Shown: piece by piece, positions 1 to 6,586 of the stretch
How positions within the stretch are numbered: the first letter of the stretch is position 1
Layout: each line of letters opens with the position of its first letter
The notes under the pieces: model-generated
Databases searched by the model: none
What the model was told of the DNA's origin: nothing
Seen by the model: the letters and a program-made list of their open reading frames with translations, nothing else
From: JBGPBY01 sp041481485
Lineage (GTDB): Bacteria; Acidobacteriota; Terriglobia; 20CM-2-55-15
Direction: 5' to 3'
DNA length: 20,090 nt
NCBI GenBank assembly: GCA_041481485.1
Contig: JBGPBY010000061.1
Location: 1-20,090 of the forward strand
Translations under genes and position numbers: made by a program

Positions 1-101
1 AAAAACCCCTCCCCCCCCGGGTCCGGGGGGCAAAAACCAAAGGCGGGCCGGTGGCGGGCACCCGCACGAAAAATTGGTAACTGGCGGAACCCCACCCCCG
101 A
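1..101. other. Low-complexity, gene-free window start
   Basis: No coding frame is supported here. The first 31 bases hold runs of C and G that can fold into a G/C hairpin. Read on the minus strand this ends in a T tract, so it could be a terminator for a gene outside the window. It could equally be poor-quality sequence at the end of an assembled contig. Confidence 0.3.
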
Positions 102-140
102 CCCTCTCCCGTTGGGAGAGGGATTTCTTGATAGACCGCC
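102..140. repeat. Hairpin repeat, inverted copy of one at window end
   Basis: Positions 102-110 and 114-122 form a perfect 9-bp stem (CCCTCTCCC / GGGAGAGGG) with a GTT loop, followed by ATTTCTTGATAG. The same 39-base unit occurs in inverted orientation at 20050-20088 with one mismatch (38/39). This is a dispersed REP-like hairpin; no gene is associated with it. Confidence 0.8.
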
Positions 141-210
141 TTTACAGTCGCTCGATTCGCATTCCCTCAAATCGTCATACACCGCGGCCACTACGCCCGG
201 AAACCTTCAG

Positions 211-239
211 TTGACACTCTGGGAAGACTTCTCTATAAC
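211..239 (+). promoter_or_regulatory. Near-consensus sigma-70 promoter
   Basis: TTGACA at 211-216 is a perfect -35 box. The spacer 217-233 is exactly 17 bases, and TATAAC at 234-239 is a five-of-six -10 box. The expected transcription start is about 244-246, right where a perfect hairpin begins. This is the strongest promoter-like sequence I found in the window. Its activity is inferred from the match alone. Confidence 0.7.
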
Positions 240-245
240 CATTGC

Positions 246-317
246 GCGCTCACAACGGAGTGAGCGCAAGCGACATTGAAGTCCTCAACTTTCTTTACGG
301 AGGTGAGGGCTTTTTTT
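246..317 (+). ncRNA. Candidate ~72-nt small RNA or attenuator leader
   Basis: This segment lies between a near-consensus promoter and an intrinsic terminator. It has a perfect 8-bp hairpin (246-253 with 260-267, loop AACGGA), a 13-nt linker, then the terminator hairpin (281-310) and seven T. The terminator's 3' arm contains GGAGGTGA (299-306), a strong Shine-Dalgarno-like motif hidden in the stem. The product could be an independent small RNA. Alternatively it could be the attenuated leader of the genes at 349-2135, because a good ribosome binding site follows at 333-340. I recognise no known RNA family. The boundaries are inferred. Confidence 0.4.
281..317 (+). terminator. Intrinsic (rho-independent) terminator
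   Basis: Bases 281-289 pair with 302-310 (seven pairs including one G-U, then one mismatch and a closing C-G) and the stem is followed at once by TTTTTTT at 311-317 and a second T run at 320-324. It sits downstream of the promoter at 211-239 and upstream of the next ribosome binding site, so it ends or attenuates that transcript. Confidence 0.65.
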
Positions 318-348
318 CGTTTTTGGGAATGCAAAGGAGGGATCCCGT

Positions 349-720
349 TTGAACGCTGGCCGCAATCCGGCTCTCCGGGCAGTGACCGCACTGCTGCTCG
401 TGACTGTGATCCTGCAATGTAACAGCAGCGCCATCAGACTGTCTGTTTCCGGATCTCGAAGCGCGGCTACGCTGCGGCATCGCTCCGGTGAAGCTCCATT
501 TCTCCCCCAGCGGGCCCGTCAAAAGATCCTGACCGCGCAGGCGTATCCAAGGACAAACTCCGCGGCTGCGAAGGATAACGGAATCCCTCTCTTTAGCTCT
601 TCAAACAACGCCATTGACGAGATGGCCGCACTGTCGACCTCGCTCCAGAACGGTGTGATTCATCTGATGTACCTGCTGCGAAATTCGTTTCCCGACCGTG
701 CGCCTCCACACCTGACTTAG
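349..720 (+). CDS. Small secreted or membrane-anchored protein, unknown function
   Basis: A 123-residue frame begins at a TTG codon preceded by an excellent ribosome binding site (AAAGGAGG, 333-340, 8-nt spacer), which decides the start. The N-terminus has two Arg residues and then a hydrophobic stretch (about residues 10-22, ALRAVTALLLVTVILQC), which fits a signal peptide or anchor. The Cys at its end is a possible but weak lipobox. The rest is polar, Ser/Ala/Arg-rich and without a motif I recognise. It is followed after 83 bases by the ammonium transporter on the same strand, so the two may be co-transcribed. It could be a spurious frame, but the ribosome binding site argues for translation. 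Confidence 0.45.
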   Translation: MNAGRNPALRAVTALLLVTVILQCNSSAIRLSVSGSRSAATLRHRSGEAPFLPQRARQKILTAQAYPRTNSAAAKDNGIPLFSSSNNAIDEMAALSTSLQNGVIHLMYLLRNSFPDRAPPHLT

Positions 721-803
721 TTCTTCGATCTCGCTTTCACATTCGAACTCAATTGACGCGAACACGCCATTCGATGCCGTGTTCATCCAGGGGGAAAAAC
801 CGT

Positions 804-2135
804 ATGAAAAAGCTGCTGCTTTTTGGAACAATTTTGTCAGTTCTGATTCTGTCCGCCCCATCACTCTTTGCGCAAAGCTCTGCCGCTCCGGCCACGGCGG
901 CCAATGACAGCGGCGACACTGCGTTCGTCCTTATTTCCGCCGGACTGGTTCTGCTGATGACCATTCCCGGGCTGTTTCTCTTTTACGGAGGAATGGTGCG
1001 CAGCAAGAACGTGCTGGGAATCTTCATGCAAAGCTTCATTCTTGCGGCACTGATCAGCATTCAGTGGGTACTTTGGGGATACTCCATTGCATTCAGCCCG
1101 GGCAACAGTTTCATCGGAGGACTGCAATGGCTCGGCCTCGACGGAGTTTCGCTGGTGCCGTACTCCGACTATTCCTCGACGATTCCGCACCAGGCGTTCA
1201 TGGTTTTTCAAATGATGTTTGCGGTCATCACTCCGGCGTTAATGACCGGCGCATTTGCGGATCGCATGAAGTTCAGAACGTTTCTCATATTCTCGTTGCT
1301 CTGGGCCACTCTGATTTACGATCCGCTGGCTCACTGGGTCTGGGGCGTCGGTGGTTGGATCCGGAACCTCGGAGCTATCGATTTCGCCGGTGGCACCGTT
1401 GTTCATATCAGTTCCGGCATTTCCGCTCTTGTGGCAGTTCTTTTGATCGGTAAACGGAATGGCCATGGCAACGAACCGATGCCGCCGCACAACGTTCCGT
1501 TTACTGTCATCGGCGCCGGCCTGCTGTGGGTGGGCTGGTTTGGATTCAATGCCGGCTCGGCTCTTGCCGCCAACGGTCTGGCCACCAGCGCGTTTGTGGT
1601 GACCAATACCGCTGCCGCGGCAGCGACTCTTACATGGATGCTTGCCGAATGGGTCGTCCGCGGTAAACCGACGATGCTTGGAGCGGCCAGCGGTGCAGTC
1701 GCCGGTCTTGTCGCCATTACTCCGGGATCAGGATACGTCAGCCCAATGTCGGCAATCATCATTGGCGGGGCTGCCGGAGTAATCTGTTATTCGGCCTGTC
1801 TGATGAAACTGAAAATGGGCTACGACGATGCGCTGGACGTGGTCGGTGTCCATGGCGCCGGCGGCATCTTCGGCGCTCTTGCCACCGGTTTGTTCGCCTC
1901 CAAAGCCATCAATCCCGCCGGGGCAGACGGCCTCTTCTACGGCAATCCGGGACTTTTTGTGAATCAGCTTCTTGCCGTCGGAGCAACCGTCGCCTTCGCT
2001 GCAATTGGAACGGCGGCGATTCTGGTTGTACTCAAAGCTGCAATGGGTCTTCGAATCAGCGATGATGATGAACAGCTGGGCATGGATCTGAGCCAGCACA
2101 ACGAGAGTGCGTATAACCTCGGCTCGCCGGAATAG
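804..2135 (+). CDS. amt: Ammonium transporter, Amt/MEP/Rh family
   Basis: This inner-membrane channel moves ammonium/ammonia into the cell. The 443-residue product starts with a cleavable-type signal peptide (residues 1-24, ending LFAQ), as in E. coli AmtB. About eleven membrane segments follow. It aligns with AmtB over its whole length: FYGGMVRSKNVL, the Phe-gate region VFQMMFAVITPAL, DFAGGTVVH with the first pore His at 201, GWFGFNAGS, and VVGVHGAGG with the second pore His at 350. The C-terminal tail (GLRISDDDEQLGMDLSQH) matches the cytoplasmic part that PII proteins contact. I prefer the ATG at 804 to a TTG at 753 because it begins the signal peptide. No glnK lies nearby, although amt and glnK are usually paired. 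The upstream gene at 349 and the promoter/terminator at 211-317 may form its leader. Confidence 0.96.
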   Translation: MKKLLLFGTILSVLILSAPSLFAQSSAAPATAANDSGDTAFVLISAGLVLLMTIPGLFLFYGGMVRSKNVLGIFMQSFILAALISIQWVLWGYSIAFSPGNSFIGGLQWLGLDGVSLVPYSDYSSTIPHQAFMVFQMMFAVITPALMTGAFADRMKFRTFLIFSLLWATLIYDPLAHWVWGVGGWIRNLGAIDFAGGTVVHISSGISALVAVLLIGKRNGHGNEPMPPHNVPFTVIGAGLLWVGWFGFNAGSALAANGLATSAFVVTNTAAAAATLTWMLAEWVVRGKPTMLGAASGAVAGLVAITPGSGYVSPMSAIIIGGAAGVICYSACLMKLKMGYDDALDVVGVHGAGGIFGALATGLFASKAINPAGADGLFYGNPGLFVNQLLAVGATVAFAAIGTAAILVVLKAAMGLRISDDDEQLGMDLSQHNESAYNLGSPE

Positions 2136-2154
2136 CACGGCATTGTAGGCGGCC

Positions 2155-2260
2155 TGTGTCCCCAAATGACAATTGAACAATGACAATTGAACATTGAACA
2201 TTTCTTCGGGGAAATGTTCATTGTTCAATGTTCATTGTTCAATTGTCATTTGGGGGCACA
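2155..2260. repeat. Long hairpin of 7-bp modules, copy 1
   Basis: A 106-base near-perfect palindrome lies 19 bases after the amt stop. Its 50-base arms pair at about 46 positions around a TTCG-containing tip near 2204-2210. Each arm contains five 7-base modules: ATGACAA/TTGAACA types on the left (about 2164-2198), TGTTCAT/TGTTCAA types on the right (about 2215-2249). The arms end in CCCC(A) / (T)GGGGG. A second copy lies at 18137-18231. It may act as a transcription terminator or RNA-stabilising hairpin. No terminal target duplication is evident. Confidence 0.9.
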
Positions 2261-2273
2261 GTGCGAATTTATT

Positions 2274-2301
2274 CACACCTCTGTGTGGCCCCGCTTTTTT
2301 T
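2274..2301 (+). terminator. Possible weak terminator
   Basis: A 5-bp hairpin (CACAC 2274-2278 with GTGTG 2283-2287) is followed, after GCCCCGC, by seven T at 2295-2301. The stem is short and not adjacent to the T run, so this is only a candidate. With the long hairpin upstream it would separate amt from the next gene. Confidence 0.25.
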
Positions 2302-2345
2302 CTTTACTCCGTCAACCGTCGGGACATAGTTTTCGTCAAACGGGC

Positions 2346-4337
2346 ATGCTTAACAGAATTCTGTTTTTAACTGCTGCAATTCTCATGCAGGGAAGGGGTG
2401 CGCCGCCTCTTCCTGCTCCACCGGCGGGCACTGCACCTCCGCAAAATGTAGCAGCCCCGGGCAATGTCATTATCCTGCCAGGAGGAGCCGACCAGCCCCA
2501 ACCAGGCCAGCCGTTGCCTCCAGGTACGGCCACAATTGACGGAATTGTGACCGCCCTGGGAGGCGGCGAACCCATTCCCGCCGCCGCTGTCGAAATTCGG
2601 AAAACCGATTGCGGAAAGACCGGCGGTGAAACCATGGCCACAACTTCCGGGCCAGACGGAAAGTTCTCGTTCAAACAGGTTCGTGCCGGAAACTGGTGCA
2701 TCGGGGCAGCGAAGGCCGGCGGCGTCTACTCTCCCGTGGAGTATCGGCAGAGCGGCTATAAGGGACGGGGAATCGCGGTACCGATTGCCAACAATCAGCA
2801 TCTCCAGGACATTCGCTTATCGATGCCAAGAACGGGCAGCATCTCGGGCCGTGTCCTGGACAGCGATGGCGAGCGCATGGACCACGTTCGCGTGCAGGTG
2901 ATGGAAGCCTTTTATGAGAATGGCCAAAAGCGGCTCTACACACTGAACGTCGTCCAGACCAACGACCAGGGAGAGTTCAGCCTGTTCTGGCTGCCTCCAG
3001 GTGAGTACTACGTCTCGGCGGTTCCCGAGGATCCATCGCGCCAGAACGTGATGTTCAGCGTTTCGCCTCCAGGAATTGGTGGACATCGTTCGGATGCCAT
3101 GCCGCCAGTCGTCCGCAGGAGGAATCTGCCGGACGGCTCATCCACCGAAGAAGTCTATGTCCCCGTTTATTACGGAGGCGGAACCGATCCGCAGCGCGCG
3201 CAAAAAATCGACGTTGCTCCCGGCTCCAACAATTCCATTGAATTCTCCTTCGCGGGAGCGCGAACTCCTTCGTTTCACATTCGCGGCAATGTCGTGAACG
3301 GCGTCACACGGAAGCCTGCCGAAGGTACTCAGGTTCGCCTGTACCCGCGGAAATGGATCGCGACAGCTGTCGTTCCCTACGCGAGAGTCGATAAGGACGG
3401 AAATTTCGACATCGGTGGTATTGCACCCGGTTCCTATGCTCTATATGCGGCATCGTCGACAAGCGATCCGAATGCTCCCAGCCCCATCACACTGCAGGGA
3501 CTACAGCCCGCGCAAATCTCTGAGCTTCTGGCTCTTGGAGCGAACATTTCGGGCTCGATCCCGATCGGAGCTCGAGTTCCCGTCGAAATGGCGAATCAGA
3601 ATCTCGACAACATCTCCCTTACTCTTTTGCCTGGCGGTTCACTCGCCGGAGAGTTTATTTTCGAAGGCAGTGCCGCGGCGACGCTCACGCCGCAGCAGAA
3701 ATCCTCGTTTCGGGTGAATCTTGCGCGTCAACCGGACCTTCCGGGAGCAACACTGGGAGGCGCATCCAGTGCCGCAATTGCGCCGAATGCTCCGGATACT
3801 TCATTCCGCATACAGAACATTTTCCCCGGCGACTTTCGTGTCATGGTCAGTCCTCTGATCAATGCATTCTCCTGGTCAACACCGCCATCTCTGCCGGATC
3901 CGCTGGGAAACTTTTATGTGAAGTCGATCCGCTACGGAAACTCCGAAGCGCTCAGCGACGGACTTCATCTGGAATCCCAGAACCCCGATCAGCGGCTGCA
4001 AATCGTCCTGTCTTCGGGAGGCCGGCTCGAAGGCAACGCGATGAACGATCGCAATGAGCCAATGCCGAATGTGAAGGTCGCTCTGGTTCCGAATTTCGGT
4101 TATCGGAATCGTGACGACCTTTATAGAAGTTCAGTCACCGATTCGGCCGGGAAATTCAAGATCCAGGGAATTGCACCAGGAGACTATCGAGTCTTTGCCT
4201 GGGAAGACATTACAGACGGAGCCTGGCAGGACGCGGACATTCTGAACCTGGTGGAGGCCCGCGGGAAATTTGTCCACATCAATGAAAGCGAACAGACGTC
4301 GGCGGATGTCACTGCAATCGGACGAGGCCAGCAATGA
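2346..4337 (+). CDS. Secreted multi-domain carboxypeptidase-regulatory-like (Cna-B type) protein
   Basis: The 663-residue product has a short hydrophobic leader (MLNRILFLTAAILMQ), a Pro/Gly-rich linker (about 20-60) and at least four beta-sandwich repeats of the CarboxypepD_reg type. They lie at about 62-125, 163-228, 309-370 and 558-640. Each carries the pattern 'G x V ... G.P...V.... ...T...G.F....I.PG.Y.V.A'. Such proteins are abundant and exported in Acidobacteriota; their role is unknown, with carbohydrate or surface binding often proposed. I chose the ATG at 2346. An upstream in-frame ATG at 2187 lies inside the palindrome and would add 53 unrelated residues. The stop overlaps the next start (ATGA), so the downstream paralogue is translationally coupled. 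Confidence 0.85.
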   Translation: MLNRILFLTAAILMQGRGAPPLPAPPAGTAPPQNVAAPGNVIILPGGADQPQPGQPLPPGTATIDGIVTALGGGEPIPAAAVEIRKTDCGKTGGETMATTSGPDGKFSFKQVRAGNWCIGAAKAGGVYSPVEYRQSGYKGRGIAVPIANNQHLQDIRLSMPRTGSISGRVLDSDGERMDHVRVQVMEAFYENGQKRLYTLNVVQTNDQGEFSLFWLPPGEYYVSAVPEDPSRQNVMFSVSPPGIGGHRSDAMPPVVRRRNLPDGSSTEEVYVPVYYGGGTDPQRAQKIDVAPGSNNSIEFSFAGARTPSFHIRGNVVNGVTRKPAEGTQVRLYPRKWIATAVVPYARVDKDGNFDIGGIAPGSYALYAASSTSDPNAPSPITLQGLQPAQISELLALGANISGSIPIGARVPVEMANQNLDNISLTLLPGGSLAGEFIFEGSAAATLTPQQKSSFRVNLARQPDLPGATLGGASSAAIAPNAPDTSFRIQNIFPGDFRVMVSPLINAFSWSTPPSLPDPLGNFYVKSIRYGNSEALSDGLHLESQNPDQRLQIVLSSGGRLEGNAMNDRNEPMPNVKVALVPNFGYRNRDDLYRSSVTDSAGKFKIQGIAPGDYRVFAWEDITDGAWQDADILNLVEARGKFVHINESEQTSADVTAIGRGQQ

Positions 4338-6262
4338 AACGGTATGCTCTGGGAATAGTTCTCTTATTTGCTGTGGCGGGCGTTGCTTTCGCGCAACGTG
4401 CAGTGTTTTCGCTGCAAGGCACCGTGGTGCGCAACGACACCGGCGATCCACTTTCCAAGGCGCGCGTCGAATTGCGTGGCGGATCCATCGAGCCGGCGAC
4501 GGTAACGACAGAGAGCGACGGCAAATTTCTGTTTCCCAACCTCCAGATCGGGACCTATCAAATATCCGTCCGGCGGGATGGATTTGCGCCAGCCGAAGCC
4601 GGTCAGAAATGGCCGGGCGGCCCTGGTATTCCGGTGCCGGTCGGCACGAACCGGCAGACTCCTGAGATCGTGGCCCGCATGGTGGCCGCGGCGGCAATCT
4701 CGGGGAGAGTTGCAGACACCAGCGGTCAGCCGATGGTAAACGCACAGGTACAGGCTTTGAAATCGACGTTTCAAGGTGAACTTCGCGTGCTCATTCCGGT
4801 GCAGCAAGTTCGCAGCAACGCGGCTGGGGAGTTCCGGCTTTATGGACTTCCTGCCGGCCGTTACTTTGTAAACGTCATTGTGCCCGGCTATTCGGTCAAT
4901 GCTCAGCTCATGGTCAATAGCACAGGCCGAACCGATCAGAACGCGCCGTATCAAATGAGTAGCCAGGCGCGGCAAATCCTGGGACAGTCGACCGTTACGG
5001 CAACGCTGAATCCCGCGAGTTCGCAGCCTCAGGATGTCGGGCCCATCTATTTCCCATCAACGGCGTCCATTCAGGATGCGGTTCCGATCGATCTTCGTCC
5101 CGGCACAGAATTCAAAGGCGCGGATATCCAGATGACTCCGGTCCGCCGATTCACCGTGTGTGGCGTCGTTCGCGGAATTCCGCCATCTCATTCGAGGGTT
5201 CAGAATAACCCCGGCGGGCCGATACCAGCTCCACCGCCGCCACCTCCCCCACGGCCTGCAAATGCTGGACAGGCAACTCCGGCTGCGGTTCCGGCTGCGC
5301 CCACACCGGTTTCCAATGAACCCTGCGGGTTCATCTCGACGACAATCCAGGATCCGGTGGGCACCGTGCAGCTGGCGCCGCTCGATGCGGAATTGCGGCC
5401 CGCACTGAACTCGACGGGAAATCGTTACAACGGAACCGTCGACGGGATCACGGGACAATTCATCATCCGCAACGTTCTCCCGGGCCTGTACAATGCCGCG
5501 ACATTCATCAGCAATATGGACGCGGCAACCAACGTCGATGTTCGTTCGCGTGACGTGGACAATGTCATCATTGCGCTCTCACCCGGATTTCCTTTGCCGA
5601 CCCGCGTGACGATGGAAGGGGCAGCTCCCGGAACTCCACTCCCCAACGGATTGACTATGCTGATCGGCAGCAGCCCGCCAACCCAGGGCGCGTCTCCGAA
5701 TCAGCCAGTCGATACGAGCGGTTCGTTTTCCATTCCCAACGTCGGCATCGACGACACCCGCGTCTATGTGCTGCCGATGCTCACTACACCAGTCGCGCCG
5801 GCCCTCAACATCCCGGATCAGTTGCAGGGCGTTTATGTGAAGTCGGCAAAACTTGGCGGTGAAGATGTCCTGAATACCGGATTCCACTTCGCCGGTGAGC
5901 CGGATAAAGTTCTGGAAATCGTACTTGCCAAAAACGCCGGGTCGCTGGCCGGACGCGTCGAAGATGAACAGAAACAGGCCGTCGGCGGTGTGTTTGTAAC
6001 GCTGATACCCGACATCGCCACCGCAAGGTTGTACCGTACCGACATGTACAAGACCACCTCCACCGATGCGGAAGGCCGTTTCGAAGTGAAAGGCCTGCCC
6101 CCCGGCGATTACAAAATATTTGCGCTCGAGGGCTTCGAGAAGGATGCATGGCTCGATCCGGATTTTTTCAAGCCGTATGAAACTCGCGGGGCGTCCATTA
6201 AGGTGGGTGAAGGAAATGCTTTTACTCTGGAAAACCCGCTGAGCGTGGTGCGACAACAATAG
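4334..6262 (+). CDS. Secreted carboxypeptidase-regulatory-like protein, paralogue of upstream gene
   Basis: The 642-residue product begins with a clear signal peptide (MKRYALGIVLLFAVAGVAFAQ). Beta-sandwich repeats of the CarboxypepD_reg type are visible at about 24-95, 121-190 and 535-612. A Pro-rich stretch at about 296-306 (PAPPPPPPPRP) interrupts the middle. The C-terminal repeat ends 'PPGDYKIFALEGFEKDAW', closely like 'APGDYRVFAWEDITDGAW' in the upstream protein, so the two are paralogues by tandem duplication. The start ATG overlaps the previous stop by four bases, indicating coupled translation and a fixed stoichiometry. No catalytic motif is visible. The function is unknown; a surface or periplasmic binding role is only a guess. 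Confidence 0.87.
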   Translation: MKRYALGIVLLFAVAGVAFAQRAVFSLQGTVVRNDTGDPLSKARVELRGGSIEPATVTTESDGKFLFPNLQIGTYQISVRRDGFAPAEAGQKWPGGPGIPVPVGTNRQTPEIVARMVAAAAISGRVADTSGQPMVNAQVQALKSTFQGELRVLIPVQQVRSNAAGEFRLYGLPAGRYFVNVIVPGYSVNAQLMVNSTGRTDQNAPYQMSSQARQILGQSTVTATLNPASSQPQDVGPIYFPSTASIQDAVPIDLRPGTEFKGADIQMTPVRRFTVCGVVRGIPPSHSRVQNNPGGPIPAPPPPPPPRPANAGQATPAAVPAAPTPVSNEPCGFISTTIQDPVGTVQLAPLDAELRPALNSTGNRYNGTVDGITGQFIIRNVLPGLYNAATFISNMDAATNVDVRSRDVDNVIIALSPGFPLPTRVTMEGAAPGTPLPNGLTMLIGSSPPTQGASPNQPVDTSGSFSIPNVGIDDTRVYVLPMLTTPVAPALNIPDQLQGVYVKSAKLGGEDVLNTGFHFAGEPDKVLEIVLAKNAGSLAGRVEDEQKQAVGGVFVTLIPDIATARLYRTDMYKTTSTDAEGRFEVKGLPPGDYKIFALEGFEKDAWLDPDFFKPYETRGASIKVGEGNAFTLENPLSVVRQQ

Positions 6263-6274
6263 AGGCGGGCATGC

Positions 6275-6566
6275 CAGGTTTCTTGATCTGTCGTGCCTCC
6301 GGCACTATTAGTTTCGCTTGAATGTCCACCACGGGCTTACGCCCGTGGCTAGCACACTGCCGCCGCTAACGCGGCTCAGACGCATAATTTCCCAACGTCA
6401 CCAAGAATCAGGCGCTCACCACCGGCTGCCGCCGGCCGGCCTCCATCCGGAAGTCCAGGGTCTGAGCCGCGGAGCGGCGGCACTTTCCCATAGCCACCGG
6501 CGTAAGCCGGTGGAAACGAATCACGACGGAACTCAGTGCCGGAGGCACGACAGATCAAGAGACCTG
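6275..6566. repeat. Nested palindromic element (292 bp) between convergent genes
   Basis: Outer arms 6275-6306 and 6535-6566 are inverted repeats of 32 bases with one mismatch. Inside lie two matching hairpins with 8-bp stems and 4-nt loops (6329-6348, CCACGGGC-TTAC; 6494-6513, CCACCGGC-GTAA). Inside those is another inverted pair (6358-6381 and 6460-6482, about 22 of 24). The gap 6263-6586 has no credible gene and is filled by this element. It has no transposase, so it resembles a MITE-like or REP-cluster (BIME-like) element. Its position between two stop codons would suit a bidirectional terminator. Confidence 0.85.
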
Positions 6567-6586
6567 AAAGGTGTTCCGGATCTCCG

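Noticed and set aside
246..317. Considered as a tRNA, 6S RNA or known riboswitch
   Set aside because: Too short, with no cloverleaf, and no aptamer core that I recognise; left as an unassigned small RNA or attenuator.
2164..2249. Tandem 7-mers considered as a CRISPR or iteron array
   Set aside because: The units are contiguous without spacers and form a self-complementary stem; no cas or replication gene is present.
2187..2345. In-frame 53-residue N-terminal extension of the first beta-sandwich protein
   Set aside because: The extension translates the palindromic repeat and precedes a clear hydrophobic leader at 2346, so it is probably not coding.
5224..5256. Pro-rich run in the second beta-sandwich protein considered as a separate repeat element
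   Set aside because: It is in frame, within a long coding region, and looks like an ordinary flexible linker.
5579..6259. A 226-codon minus-strand open frame
   Set aside because: It is antisense to the second beta-sandwich protein; no signal, ribosome binding site or recognisable motif.
6275..6566. Considered as an insertion sequence
   Set aside because: Inverted ends exist but there is no transposase frame inside and no clear target duplication.
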